From AM-2324 sp042091035 (lineage in GTDB: Bacteria > Bacteroidota > Bacteroidia > Chitinophagales > Saprospiraceae): a DNA stretch of 9,242 nt. Position 1 is the stretch's first letter. Every line of letters begins with the position of its first letter. The notes under the pieces are model-generated. The model was not told the origin of the DNA. It saw only the letters and a program-made list of their open reading frames with translations, and made no database searches. Location: positions 1-9,242 of the forward strand of contig JBELIG010000121.1 in NCBI GenBank assembly GCA_042091035.1, in the 5' to 3' direction. Shown piece by piece: positions 1 through 6,848 of this stretch. The translations under genes and the position numbers were made by a program.

Positions 1-1082
1 TAGGTAGTGCCCAAGAATGGGGTTTGTTTGGCCATCGAAAAATAAACGAACTAGCTGTTTATACACTACCTGTTGAGATGAAAGTTTTCTTCTCACCTAA
101 TCAGGCTTATTTTTCTAGACATGCAATAGATGCCGATAAGCGGCGATATGCGAGTTCCTTTGAAGCTCCTCGTCATTACATTGATCTTGATCAGTATGGT
201 ACAGTGCCTTTTGATACTTTAAGTCGAGACTTTAGAACAGATTTAAGAAATCATTGTTTGTTCTTTTTGTCACCTATGGAAGGTGGAACCATCGAAGCAC
301 TGCCTGATTCTATTTGTAAAACCCCGGAATTTAAAAATTGGTTTGACACCTTAGCAATGGATTTTTATTATGAGGAGGAATGGCTGGTGCCTTTAGATTT
401 ATCCTTTCGATTAGACACATCAAAGTATAGAATACAAGTATTAGATAAATTCACGGAGCACGGTATTCTGCCCTATAATATACTTCGGGTATATAGGAAG
501 TTGGTCCATGCGTTTAAGAACTTAGATGCTACTGGAATCTGCCGATATGGCTCAGATCTGGGGCATTATATCGGAGATGCAACGGTGCCCTTGCATACCA
601 GTTCAAACTATAATGGGCAGAAGTCAGATCAATATGGTATTCATGCGTTTTGGGAAAGTAGACTTCCTGAGCAATTTGCTAATAGCTATGATGAATGGGT
701 TGGAGCAGCTGTTTATATCGACGATATCCAAACACATATTTGGAATATTCTCGTGGAATCCCACCTTCTGGTAGATGAACTGCTCACCACAGAGAAGCAA
801 GTTCGTTTGCAGTTGGATGACGAGCTAGAATATGGTGTTGAGGAACGAAATGGTCGATTGATTTCCACTCAAAGTGACACCCTAACAATATTGTATCATG
901 AAGCCTTGGATGGAATGATAGAAGAGCGTTATAGAAGGGCTATTCACTCTCTTGGCTCTCTTTGGTATTCTGCCTGGGTAGATGCAGGTATGCCCAATCT
1001 AGAAAATATAGAGCCCGCATTTGAAATTGGCAACGCACAGAAAAAAGGTCGATTTATCACAAGGAGAAGGCATTTTGAATAG
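1..1082 (+). CDS. Secreted zinc-dependent hydrolase, phospholipase C / S1-P1 nuclease superfamily (5' partial)
   Basis: Probably a periplasmic or secreted trinuclear-zinc phosphodiesterase. The frame is open to the left edge (first full codon at base 3) and reads GSAQEWGLFGH, so the TTG at 24 is internal and the true start and most of the signal peptide lie outside the window. The superfamily's metal ligands are visible. Counting the Trp at 18-20 as residue 1, they are W1 and H6 (the spacing seen in P1 nuclease), D38 or D40 in AIDADKRRY, H53 in APRHYID, then H183, D187 and H193 in HYIGDATVPLH (the 4- and 6-residue spacing of B. cereus phospholipase C), and H209/E213 in HAFWE. Downstream is a helical, charged C-terminal region that makes the protein longer than the classical enzymes. 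Whether the substrate is phospholipid, nucleic acid or another phosphodiester cannot be decided from sequence. The stop lies within the next gene, suggesting translational coupling. Confidence 0.85.
   Translation, partial: GSAQEWGLFGHRKINELAVYTLPVEMKVFFSPNQAYFSRHAIDADKRRYASSFEAPRHYIDLDQYGTVPFDTLSRDFRTDLRNHCLFFLSPMEGGTIEALPDSICKTPEFKNWFDTLAMDFYYEEEWLVPLDLSFRLDTSKYRIQVLDKFTEHGILPYNILRVYRKLVHAFKNLDATGICRYGSDLGHYIGDATVPLHTSSNYNGQKSDQYGIHAFWESRLPEQFANSYDEWVGAAVYIDDIQTHIWNILVESHLLVDELLTTEKQVRLQLDDELEYGVEERNGRLISTQSDTLTILYHEALDGMIEERYRRAIHSLGSLWYSAWVDAGMPNLENIEPAFEIGNAQKKGRFITRRRHFE
1061..1066 (+). promoter_or_regulatory. Shine-Dalgarno sequence for the TTG-started gene at 1075
   Basis: AAGGAG lies 8 bases upstream of the TTG at 1075. 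It is a near-perfect ribosome-binding site in a phylum that often lacks them, and it decides the start in favour of TTG 1075 over TTG 1021, which has no such site. It lies inside the last codons of the zinc hydrolase gene. Confidence 0.55.
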
Positions 1083-1641
1083 AATACAATTGATTTTTTT
1101 TAATTTCACAAAAAAAAGCTCAATGATCAAGAATTACAGAATTGTGGTCCCTGAAGGAAGGAGTCAAACTCAGGCTTGGGTTGATGAGTTCTATTTAGTC
1201 AATGGCTATCATAAGTCTGTAGGAAGGAGCGGGACAAAATATATTAAGTCGATAAAAAGCAGCATTGCTTTAAGTCCAAAAAGAATCTCTTCAGAGTTAC
1301 TGTTGAGATTTGATGAAAAGAATGGGAAGACTTTAATTTTGATAGAAGGTTCTTTCAGATCTCTGACTGGTCACCTAACAAGTACTGATCAAAAATATTT
1401 TGATGACTTCATTTTCTTTATGGACGCTTGTATGATGACAGGAGTTATTGAAAAATTTAATGTCCCAACTCTAGATGGTATTCCTAAGAATGAAAAGAAT
1501 GTTAAACTGTGGTTACTAGCTTTGCTCGTATTAACTTTATTCCCTTTGCTATTCTTGACAGATTCAGTTAGTAGATTTTCTGTTCTATTCATTATAGGAA
1601 TAAGTTTGTTTTTAGTAATTACACAGGGAAGGAGAAAATAA
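1075..1641 (+). CDS. Unrecognised protein with two C-terminal transmembrane helices
   Basis: I do not recognise this family. With the TTG start at 1075 it has 188 residues. A soluble, mixed alpha/beta-looking N-terminal part (about 17-140) is followed by two hydrophobic segments at about 145-161 and 168-183, separated by a short polar turn (TDSVSR), and a basic tail ending QGRRK. By the positive-inside rule both ends would be cytoplasmic, with a very short external loop, so the soluble domain would act on the inner face of the membrane. There is no signal peptide and no recognised catalytic motif. The start overlaps the preceding stop by 8 bases and has a good ribosome-binding site. The ATG at 1123 (residue 17, MIKNYR) is the alternative start and would give 172 residues. 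The DUF368 gene begins 24 bases downstream, so a membrane-associated role beside it is possible but is inference only. Confidence 0.65.
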   Translation: MNRIQLIFFNFTKKSSMIKNYRIVVPEGRSQTQAWVDEFYLVNGYHKSVGRSGTKYIKSIKSSIALSPKRISSELLLRFDEKNGKTLILIEGSFRSLTGHLTSTDQKYFDDFIFFMDACMMTGVIEKFNVPTLDGIPKNEKNVKLWLLALLVLTLFPLLFLTDSVSRFSVLFIIGISLFLVITQGRRK

Positions 1642-1665
1642 AATCTTGACCGATTAAGAAATAAT

Positions 1666-2601
1666 ATGAATAAAGTAAATTTTGTAAGTACTGCACTCAA
1701 GGGAATGGCTATGGGAATGGCAGAAGTGATACCAGGTGTTTCTGGAGGCACAATTGCATTTATTACAGGTATATATGAACGTTTATTGGCTTCTATTTCT
1801 TCTTTTGGGAGCAATTTAGTAGGTACATTCAAATCAGGTGGTTTGAAGGCCGTTTGGGAAGCTATTGATGGCAATTTTCTGCTGGCTTTACTTTGCGGAA
1901 TGTTTGTGGGTATTGTGTCTGGTGTATTTGGAATAACATGGTTGTTAGATAATTACCCACCAGTTGTTTGGGGCTTTTTCTTTGCTTTAATAATAGCCTC
2001 CTCCATTTATATGATTAGGATGGTGGAGTCATGGAATATCTTGAGTGGTGTCCTGCTGGTCATTGGTATTGCTGTTGCTTACGGGATTACTGTTTTAGCA
2101 CCAAGCGCAGGTAATGAGGCGCTTTGGTTCGTGTTTTTATCGGGTTGTATTGCTATATCTGCATTGATATTGCCAGGTATCAGTGGTTCCTTCATACTGC
2201 TTCTTTTAGGGATGTATACGATAGTTATTCCTGCAGTAAAAGATATGCTAAAAACATTTTCTACAGACTCACTTTTAATTGTTGCCGTATTTGGATTAGG
2301 CTGTGTCACTGGAGTTATGGTGTTTTCCAGGCTATTAACCTTCGTATTTAAGAATTTTAAAGATCATACCATTGCCATTCTTACTGGTTTTATGATTGGA
2401 TCTTTGAATAAAATTTGGCCTTGGCGAGTTTGTGTTGATGAAGCAGTCGTGAATGGGAAGATTAAATGTTTGAAAGAACAGAACATTATGGCTTCTGCCT
2501 ATGAATCAGAACCCTATGTAATAGGAGTAGTTTTAGCTATGATTTTGGGCGTTGTACTCGTATGGTTTTTAGCTAAGACGGATAAATCAAAAACACAATA
2601 A
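1666..2601 (+). CDS. DUF368 membrane protein, putative undecaprenyl-phosphate (polyprenyl-phosphate) translocase
   Basis: Integral inner-membrane protein of the DUF368 (PopT) family. Members of this family have been reported to return undecaprenyl phosphate, the lipid carrier for peptidoglycan and other surface polymers, from the outer to the inner leaflet. The 311 residues contain about eight hydrophobic segments. The N-terminal signature GMAMGMAEVIPGVSGGTIA (residues 13-31) is followed by GIYE. A related PGISGS motif at 170-175 marks the second half of an internal pseudo-repeat, as expected for two re-entrant hairpins. SLNKIWPWR near residue 245 is also typical of the family. The ATG at 1666 fits the start of the conserved region. 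The last base of its TAA is the first base of the aroE ATG (TAATG), so the two genes are translationally coupled. Assignment to the family is firm; the transport direction and substrate are taken from work on homologues. Confidence 0.92.
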   Translation: MNKVNFVSTALKGMAMGMAEVIPGVSGGTIAFITGIYERLLASISSFGSNLVGTFKSGGLKAVWEAIDGNFLLALLCGMFVGIVSGVFGITWLLDNYPPVVWGFFFALIIASSIYMIRMVESWNILSGVLLVIGIAVAYGITVLAPSAGNEALWFVFLSGCIAISALILPGISGSFILLLLGMYTIVIPAVKDMLKTFSTDSLLIVAVFGLGCVTGVMVFSRLLTFVFKNFKDHTIAILTGFMIGSLNKIWPWRVCVDEAVVNGKIKCLKEQNIMASAYESEPYVIGVVLAMILGVVLVWFLAKTDKSKTQ

Positions 2602-3338
2602 TGAAAAGGTATGGTCTGATCGGGAAAATATTGGGATATTCTTTTTCCCAAGATTATTTTAGGAATAAGTTCAATGTATTGAGCCTGAAAGATCATGCGT
2701 ATGAGAATTTTGAGTTGAAAGAAATCGAGCAAGTTAGTCTTTTGTTAGAAGATGATTCTATCGGAGGATTCAATGTTACTATCCCTTACAAAGAGGCTAT
2801 AATTCCATACCTAGATGGTCTTGACGATGTGGCTAAGGCTATTGGGGCTGTCAATACTATCAATAGAACAAAGGATGGGGAATTGATAGGTTTTAATACG
2901 GATCAGATAGGGTTTAGGAATTCATTAGATGGCTTTTTAAATGTTTCAGGTTCAAATAAATCAGCTCTTATTTTGGGTACAGGAGGGGCTGCAAAAGCTG
3001 TAGAGTATGTACTTCGGGATATGGGCTTTGATATACAATATGTTTCAAGAACAACTAAGAATGGTGCTATAACTTATGATCAACTAGATAAAGAGCGGAT
3101 CAATAGTACGGATCTGATTATAAATACTACTCCATTGGGTACACATCCAAATATTAACAATTGTCCTTCTATTCCGTATGAATATTTGACTGAAAGACAA
3201 CATTTGTATGATTTGGTATACAATCCTGAGTGGACTAAATTTCTTAAATTTGGGCAGCAGAATTCCTGCCCTGTTCAAAATGGGCTAAAAATGCTTCAAT
3301 TGCAAGCAGAGGCGGCCTGGTTAATTTGGAATAAGTAA
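2601..3338 (+). CDS. aroE: Shikimate dehydrogenase (NADP+)
   Basis: Cytoplasmic enzyme reducing 3-dehydroshikimate to shikimate with NADPH in the chorismate pathway. The 245 residues are shorter than E. coli AroE (272) but contain all key elements. Shikimate-binding S14 and S16 are in YSFS, and N58/T60 with catalytic K64 are in FNVTIPYKE. N85 is in GAVNTI and catalytic D101 in GFNTD. The nucleotide-binding loop GTGGAAKA covers 126-133, and SRT at 149-151 supplies the arginine expected for NADP. The substrate-side motifs NTTPLG (175-180) and YDLVYNPEWT (203-212) follow, and Q235 is in MLQLQAEAAW. Residue 13 is Tyr where many homologues have His just before the first serine (HSxS), a mild departure. 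The ATG overlaps the DUF368 stop by one base. No other shikimate-pathway gene is in the window. Confidence 0.95.
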   Translation: MKRYGLIGKILGYSFSQDYFRNKFNVLSLKDHAYENFELKEIEQVSLLLEDDSIGGFNVTIPYKEAIIPYLDGLDDVAKAIGAVNTINRTKDGELIGFNTDQIGFRNSLDGFLNVSGSNKSALILGTGGAAKAVEYVLRDMGFDIQYVSRTTKNGAITYDQLDKERINSTDLIINTTPLGTHPNINNCPSIPYEYLTERQHLYDLVYNPEWTKFLKFGQQNSCPVQNGLKMLQLQAEAAWLIWNK

Positions 3339-3371
3339 TGAATCGAATACTTCAATATTAAATGAATAGAA

Positions 3372-4553
3372 GTGAAATCAAAACCAAATTTAGATTTTTC
3401 GAATACGGAGATTGCTTTTAAGAATAAGAGCAATGAGCAGCTTAAAAAAGCATTTTGGCTGTTCAAAATGATGAACAAATCCTGGTTTGTAAATTTGGGC
3501 TCAAAATTGGGTTCTATTGCAGTCCGCTTAAATCTGCCCTTTTCAAAGACAATTGTTGAGAAGACTATCTTTGAACAGTTTTGTGGTGGTACTACGCTTC
3601 TCAATAGTCAACAAACCATTGAACATCTGGCAGCTTACAATGTGGCAACTTTACTAGATTATGGTGCTGAGGGTAAAGTAACTGAGCGCGATTTTAACCT
3701 CACAATGAATGAGAATATCAAAGCGCTAGAGTTTGCAGCAGCCAACCCTTTTATCCCTGTAGTTACAACTAAGATAACAGGTATTGCAAGGTTTGATTTA
3801 TTAGAAAAAATAAGCTTAGGTGTTGAACTTGCACCTGAGGAGGAAGCTGAATATTCCAATGTGCTTAAGAGAATTGATGCTATTTGTTCAGCAGCTTATA
3901 AGACTAAGACCTCTATTTTTATTGATGCAGAGGAGAGTTGGATTCAAGATGCTATAGATTCTATAGCTAACTTGATGATGTCCAGATATAATAAAGAATA
4001 CATCAGTGTCTATAATACCTTTCAGATGTATAGACACGATCGTTTAGAATTTTTGATGAAATCTTACGAGGAAGCCAATACTCAAGGGTATATATTGGGT
4101 GCAAAACTTGTTCGGGGGGCATATATGGACAAAGAACGAAATCGTGCAGAGGAAAGAGGATACCCTTCCCCAATTAATAAAGACAAAGCATCAACTGATG
4201 ATTGTTTCAATACAGCATTGCGTTTTTGTATCGATAATTATGAAAAGATAGCACTTTGTAATGCAACTCATAACCTTGAAAGCTCTAGGATACTAGCTGA
4301 TCTTATATTTGAACGAAACCTTCCTAAAGAGCATACACATCTTAACTTTTGCCAGTTATACGGTATGAGTGATAATCTTACATTTAATCTTGCAGAATCT
4401 GGTTATAATGTAGGTAAGTATTTAGTTTATGGTCAGGTGGAAGAGGTCGTGCCTTACCTTGTACGAAGAGCACAGGAAAATACCTCCGTTACAGGAGATA
4501 TGAGTAGAGAACTTGATTTATACAATTCAGAAATAAAGCGAAGAGGTTTATAA
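3372..4553 (+). CDS. Proline dehydrogenase, monofunctional, FAD-dependent
   Basis: Oxidises L-proline to 1-pyrroline-5-carboxylate, passing electrons through FAD to the membrane quinone pool; it is the first step of proline use as carbon and nitrogen source. The 393 residues form one PRODH TIM-barrel domain with no PutA DNA-binding or aldehyde dehydrogenase part, so the second step must be encoded elsewhere. Visible motifs are TKITGIARFDL, IFIDAEESW, KLVRGAYMDKER (K245, R248, Y251), GYPSPI, CNATHN, HLNFCQLYGM, and the substrate-carboxylate motif RRAQENTS with R365, R366, E369 and N370. The GTG at 3372 is preferred: the same frame is closed by TGA at 3363-3365, and the protein then begins just before the conserved LDFSNTEIAF segment. 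The gene follows aroE after 33 bases, a gap that holds only minute ORFs. Confidence 0.93.
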   Translation: MKSKPNLDFSNTEIAFKNKSNEQLKKAFWLFKMMNKSWFVNLGSKLGSIAVRLNLPFSKTIVEKTIFEQFCGGTTLLNSQQTIEHLAAYNVATLLDYGAEGKVTERDFNLTMNENIKALEFAAANPFIPVVTTKITGIARFDLLEKISLGVELAPEEEAEYSNVLKRIDAICSAAYKTKTSIFIDAEESWIQDAIDSIANLMMSRYNKEYISVYNTFQMYRHDRLEFLMKSYEEANTQGYILGAKLVRGAYMDKERNRAEERGYPSPINKDKASTDDCFNTALRFCIDNYEKIALCNATHNLESSRILADLIFERNLPKEHTHLNFCQLYGMSDNLTFNLAESGYNVGKYLVYGQVEEVVPYLVRRAQENTSVTGDMSRELDLYNSEIKRRGL

Positions 4554-4563
4554 AAGAGGGGAT

Positions 4564-5742
4564 ATGCAAGAGATAATATTGAAAAAGGGGAAGGAATTCC
4601 CATTGAAGCGTTTTCATCCATGGGTTTTTTCCGGTGCATTGAAAACACAAACGAAAGGTATAGAAGAAGGGGAGAAGGTAAGAATTGTGGATGCTAAGGG
4701 AAATTTTCTTGGTATTGCACATTTTCAAGATGGTTCTATAGCCCTCCGAGTTATTTCTTGGGAGGATAGACCTATAGATGTTTCCTTTTGGAAGGAAAAG
4801 ATTGAAAAAGCACTTGCCGTAAGGAATACTTTTTTCATTCCTAATGCAGAGCATACAAATTGCTTCAGGTTGATACATGCTGAAGGAGATGGACTTCCAG
4901 GGCTAATAATTGATGTTTACAATAAAACAGCAGTCATTCAAGCCCATTCCATTGGAATGCATAAGGATATTAATCTCATTTCAGAGGCACTTCAGTTAGT
5001 TTTTGGTTCTGATCTAAGTAGTGTTTATTCAAAGTCGCAAGCAACCTTGCCCGAACGATATGGTGTGGGAATCGCAGATGAGCACTTACTCGGAGCACCT
5101 ACTTCAGATATTGTTCTGGAAAATGGCTATAAATTTATGGTCAATTGGCAAACAGGTCAAAAGACTGGTTTCTTTTTGGATCAACGCGTAAATAGAGCCC
5201 TGTTAGGCGAGTATAGCGCAGGTAAAACGGTATTAAATACCTTTGCTTATTCAGGTGGTTTCTCAATCTATGCCCTTGCTGGTGGAGCTGAAAAAGTTGT
5301 TTCAGTTGATATTTCAAAAACTGCAGTCGATCTTATTGACGAAAACGTTAAGATTAGCTTTGGTGAGGAAGAGCGCCATACCTCTTTGAAAGCAGATGTA
5401 ATGAAATACCTTGGTGAAGAGGAAGAGGAGTTTGATATCGTAATTGTAGATCCTCCAGCATTTGCAAAGAATGTCAGAAAGCGCCATAATGCGGTAATGG
5501 GTTACAAGCGCTTGAATATGATGGCGATCGATCGGGTTAAAAAAGGGGGCTTATTGTTTACCTATTCTTGTTCACAGGTAGTAGATGATAAATTATTTTA
5601 TGACACCATAGTTTCTGCCTCTATTGAAGCAGGTAGACCAGCAAGAGTGCTTCATAAATTAAGCCAAGGTCCAGATCATCCAGTGAGTATATATCATAAG
5701 GAAGGCCACTATTTAAAAGGTCTAGTCTTAAGGATGGATTAA
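4564..5742 (+). CDS. rlmI: Class I SAM-dependent 23S rRNA (cytosine-5) methyltransferase, RlmI family
   Basis: By homology it methylates C5 of a cytosine in 23S rRNA (C1962 in E. coli). Its 392 residues match E. coli RlmI (396) in length and layout. An N-terminal PUA RNA-binding domain spans about 1-75 and includes HPWVFSGAL and GIAHF. A central region follows, then the Rossmann methyltransferase domain with GFFLDQR (202-208), the SAM-binding NTFAYSGGFS (225-234), the acidic residue D249 in VSVDIS, motif IV DPPAFAKN (296-303) and the catalytic cysteine C336 in TYSCSQ. All catalytic elements are intact. The ATG at 4564 lies 10 bases after the proline dehydrogenase stop; a purine-rich AGAGGG sits only three bases upstream of it, too close for a good ribosome-binding site. 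It is the last gene of the + strand run and ends in a terminator. A paralogue with another rRNA target is possible, so the symbol is by family. Confidence 0.88.
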   Translation: MQEIILKKGKEFPLKRFHPWVFSGALKTQTKGIEEGEKVRIVDAKGNFLGIAHFQDGSIALRVISWEDRPIDVSFWKEKIEKALAVRNTFFIPNAEHTNCFRLIHAEGDGLPGLIIDVYNKTAVIQAHSIGMHKDINLISEALQLVFGSDLSSVYSKSQATLPERYGVGIADEHLLGAPTSDIVLENGYKFMVNWQTGQKTGFFLDQRVNRALLGEYSAGKTVLNTFAYSGGFSIYALAGGAEKVVSVDISKTAVDLIDENVKISFGEEERHTSLKADVMKYLGEEEEEFDIVIVDPPAFAKNVRKRHNAVMGYKRLNMMAIDRVKKGGLLFTYSCSQVVDDKLFYDTIVSASIEAGRPARVLHKLSQGPDHPVSIYHKEGHYLKGLVLRMD

Positions 5743-5774
5743 AAAAAGGGAGCAATATTATTGCTCCCTTTTTT
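5742..5774. terminator. Bidirectional Rho-independent terminator
   Basis: A perfect inverted repeat: AAAAAAGGGAGCAAT (5742-5756), a three-base loop, and ATTGCTCCCTTTTTT (5760-5774). The nine-base core GGGAGCAAT pairs fully. Read rightwards it ends in six T; read leftwards it ends in at least six T, from the A tract at 5741-5747. It lies in the 34-base gap between two converging genes and overlaps the last base of the rlmI stop, so it should end both transcripts. Confidence 0.92.
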
Positions 5775-5776
5775 AC

Positions 5777-6829
5777 TTATAGTTTCGGACATTTAAGTCG
5801 AGCTTTGTATTTTCCAGCTTTGACGTAGCCAACTGTTATTTCAAATGCTCCTCTTGAATCTGTGGGTACAGAAAGTGAGCTCATAGAGATATCGTAGCTT
5901 ATTCCAAAGAATACATTCTCAAGTTCCATAACAAAGGCTGCATTCAACCAAGGCATATATATTCCTGAGTTTACATCCTTAGCCATACTTAGGAATGAAC
6001 CCATACGAATGGCAACTTCCCTCCAGTCTCTGTTTGAATATCTGAAGTTTAATCCTCCAGATATAGCCATTGATGGCCCCTGATTGTTAAAAATAACTGC
6101 TGGGAGTAATTGTGTTGTATTCGATACTTCAATTTGTCCACCTGCTTGTATGGTATATCTGCTATATCTTCTAGATTCACCTGATTGGTACAAAGAAATA
6201 TTAGGCCTATTCAAGTGATGCGCAGCAGCACCAAAGTAAAAACTATTATTTCCATTTACACCATAATAGAGCATGCCTGCCGAAAAATTAGGGAAAAAAT
6301 TTGTTGAATTAAGCAGGTCTTCACCACTATCTATTGATTTGTCAACACTAACGGATTGCGCATTGAACTGATTACTGAACCATAATCTGTCTGGCTTTGT
6401 AAAAAGCTGACCCATGGTTAGATTAATACCTCCTGTTAAGTACTGACTCGTTTTTCTGAAGCGATTACCACTAAGCTGTTTCATATAGCCGATATTTAAT
6501 CCAGCAGCATTGTAGGTAAGGTTGGCATTTCCAGTTTGATCATTAGTTCCTGAGAAACCATAAGTAAGATAATCTGCTTTTCCAAGTTTGGAGCGCATAT
6601 CAAAATTAACATTACTCGTTCTGAAAGTAGTATTGTTTACCGCATTCCATTGGTCTTTAAATGCAGCTACCACTCTGAATCGACCAGTATGAACACCTGT
6701 AAAGGCAGGATTGCTATATACGGGGTTGTTATAGAACTGCGAGAAAAGAGCATCCTGTGCATTAGATTTCTGCATATCTACTAAAAAAGCAAGACCGAGA
6801 ATTAATAGAATTATTTTATTGACTTTCAT
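5777..6829 (-). CDS. PorP/SprF family type IX secretion system outer-membrane protein
   Basis: A 350-residue predicted outer-membrane beta-barrel of the PorP/SprF family. Known members work with the type IX secretion system, and SprF of Flavobacterium johnsoniae is needed to secrete and attach the adhesin SprB. The N-terminus is a clear signal peptide: K2 and K5, hydrophobic residues 6-17, and likely cleavage after SNA (22-24). It is followed directly by the family signature ALFSQFYNNPVYSNPAFTG (27-45). The remainder alternates amphipathic strands and turns rich in Gly, Asn and aromatics, as expected of a barrel. The start lies 19 bases after the stop of the SprB-like gene, so the two are co-transcribed and this protein is probably that cargo's dedicated partner. 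It is most likely an accessory paralogue rather than the core PorP, because no other T9SS core gene is present; that is inference. Confidence 0.92.
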   Translation of the reverse strand: MKVNKIILLILGLAFLVDMQKSNAQDALFSQFYNNPVYSNPAFTGVHTGRFRVVAAFKDQWNAVNNTTFRTSNVNFDMRSKLGKADYLTYGFSGTNDQTGNANLTYNAAGLNIGYMKQLSGNRFRKTSQYLTGGINLTMGQLFTKPDRLWFSNQFNAQSVSVDKSIDSGEDLLNSTNFFPNFSAGMLYYGVNGNNSFYFGAAAHHLNRPNISLYQSGESRRYSRYTIQAGGQIEVSNTTQLLPAVIFNNQGPSMAISGGLNFRYSNRDWREVAIRMGSFLSMAKDVNSGIYMPWLNAAFVMELENVFFGISYDISMSSLSVPTDSRGAFEITVGYVKAGKYKARLKCPKL

Positions 6830-6848
6830 TTTGTGTAATTTCGCGATT

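Noticed and set aside
24..26. TTG as start of the zinc hydrolase
   Set aside because: The frame stays open to base 3 and encodes GSAQEWG, containing the superfamily's conserved Trp and a signal-peptide end, so the start is outside the window.
526..774. Forward ORF of 82 codons inside the hydrolase gene
   Set aside because: It is out of frame across the conserved zinc-ligand region, so it is a shadow.
1021..1074. Longer version of the small membrane protein starting at TTG 1021
   Set aside because: It would overlap the hydrolase gene by 62 bases and has no ribosome-binding site, whereas TTG 1075 has AAGGAG at good spacing.
1642..1665. Possible internal promoter before the DUF368 gene
   Set aside because: The 24-base gap shows no TAnnTTTG-type Bacteroidota -7 element; read-through from upstream is simpler.
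1389..1874. Reverse-strand ORF of 161 codons
   Set aside because: It lies antisense across the end of the small membrane protein and the start of the DUF368 gene, has no recognisable domain, and is a shadow of strongly coding forward frames.
4489..4878. Reverse-strand ORF of 129 codons
   Set aside because: It is antisense to the PRODH end and the RlmI PUA domain, both with clear family motifs, and has a Cys/Phe-rich composition typical of shadow frames.
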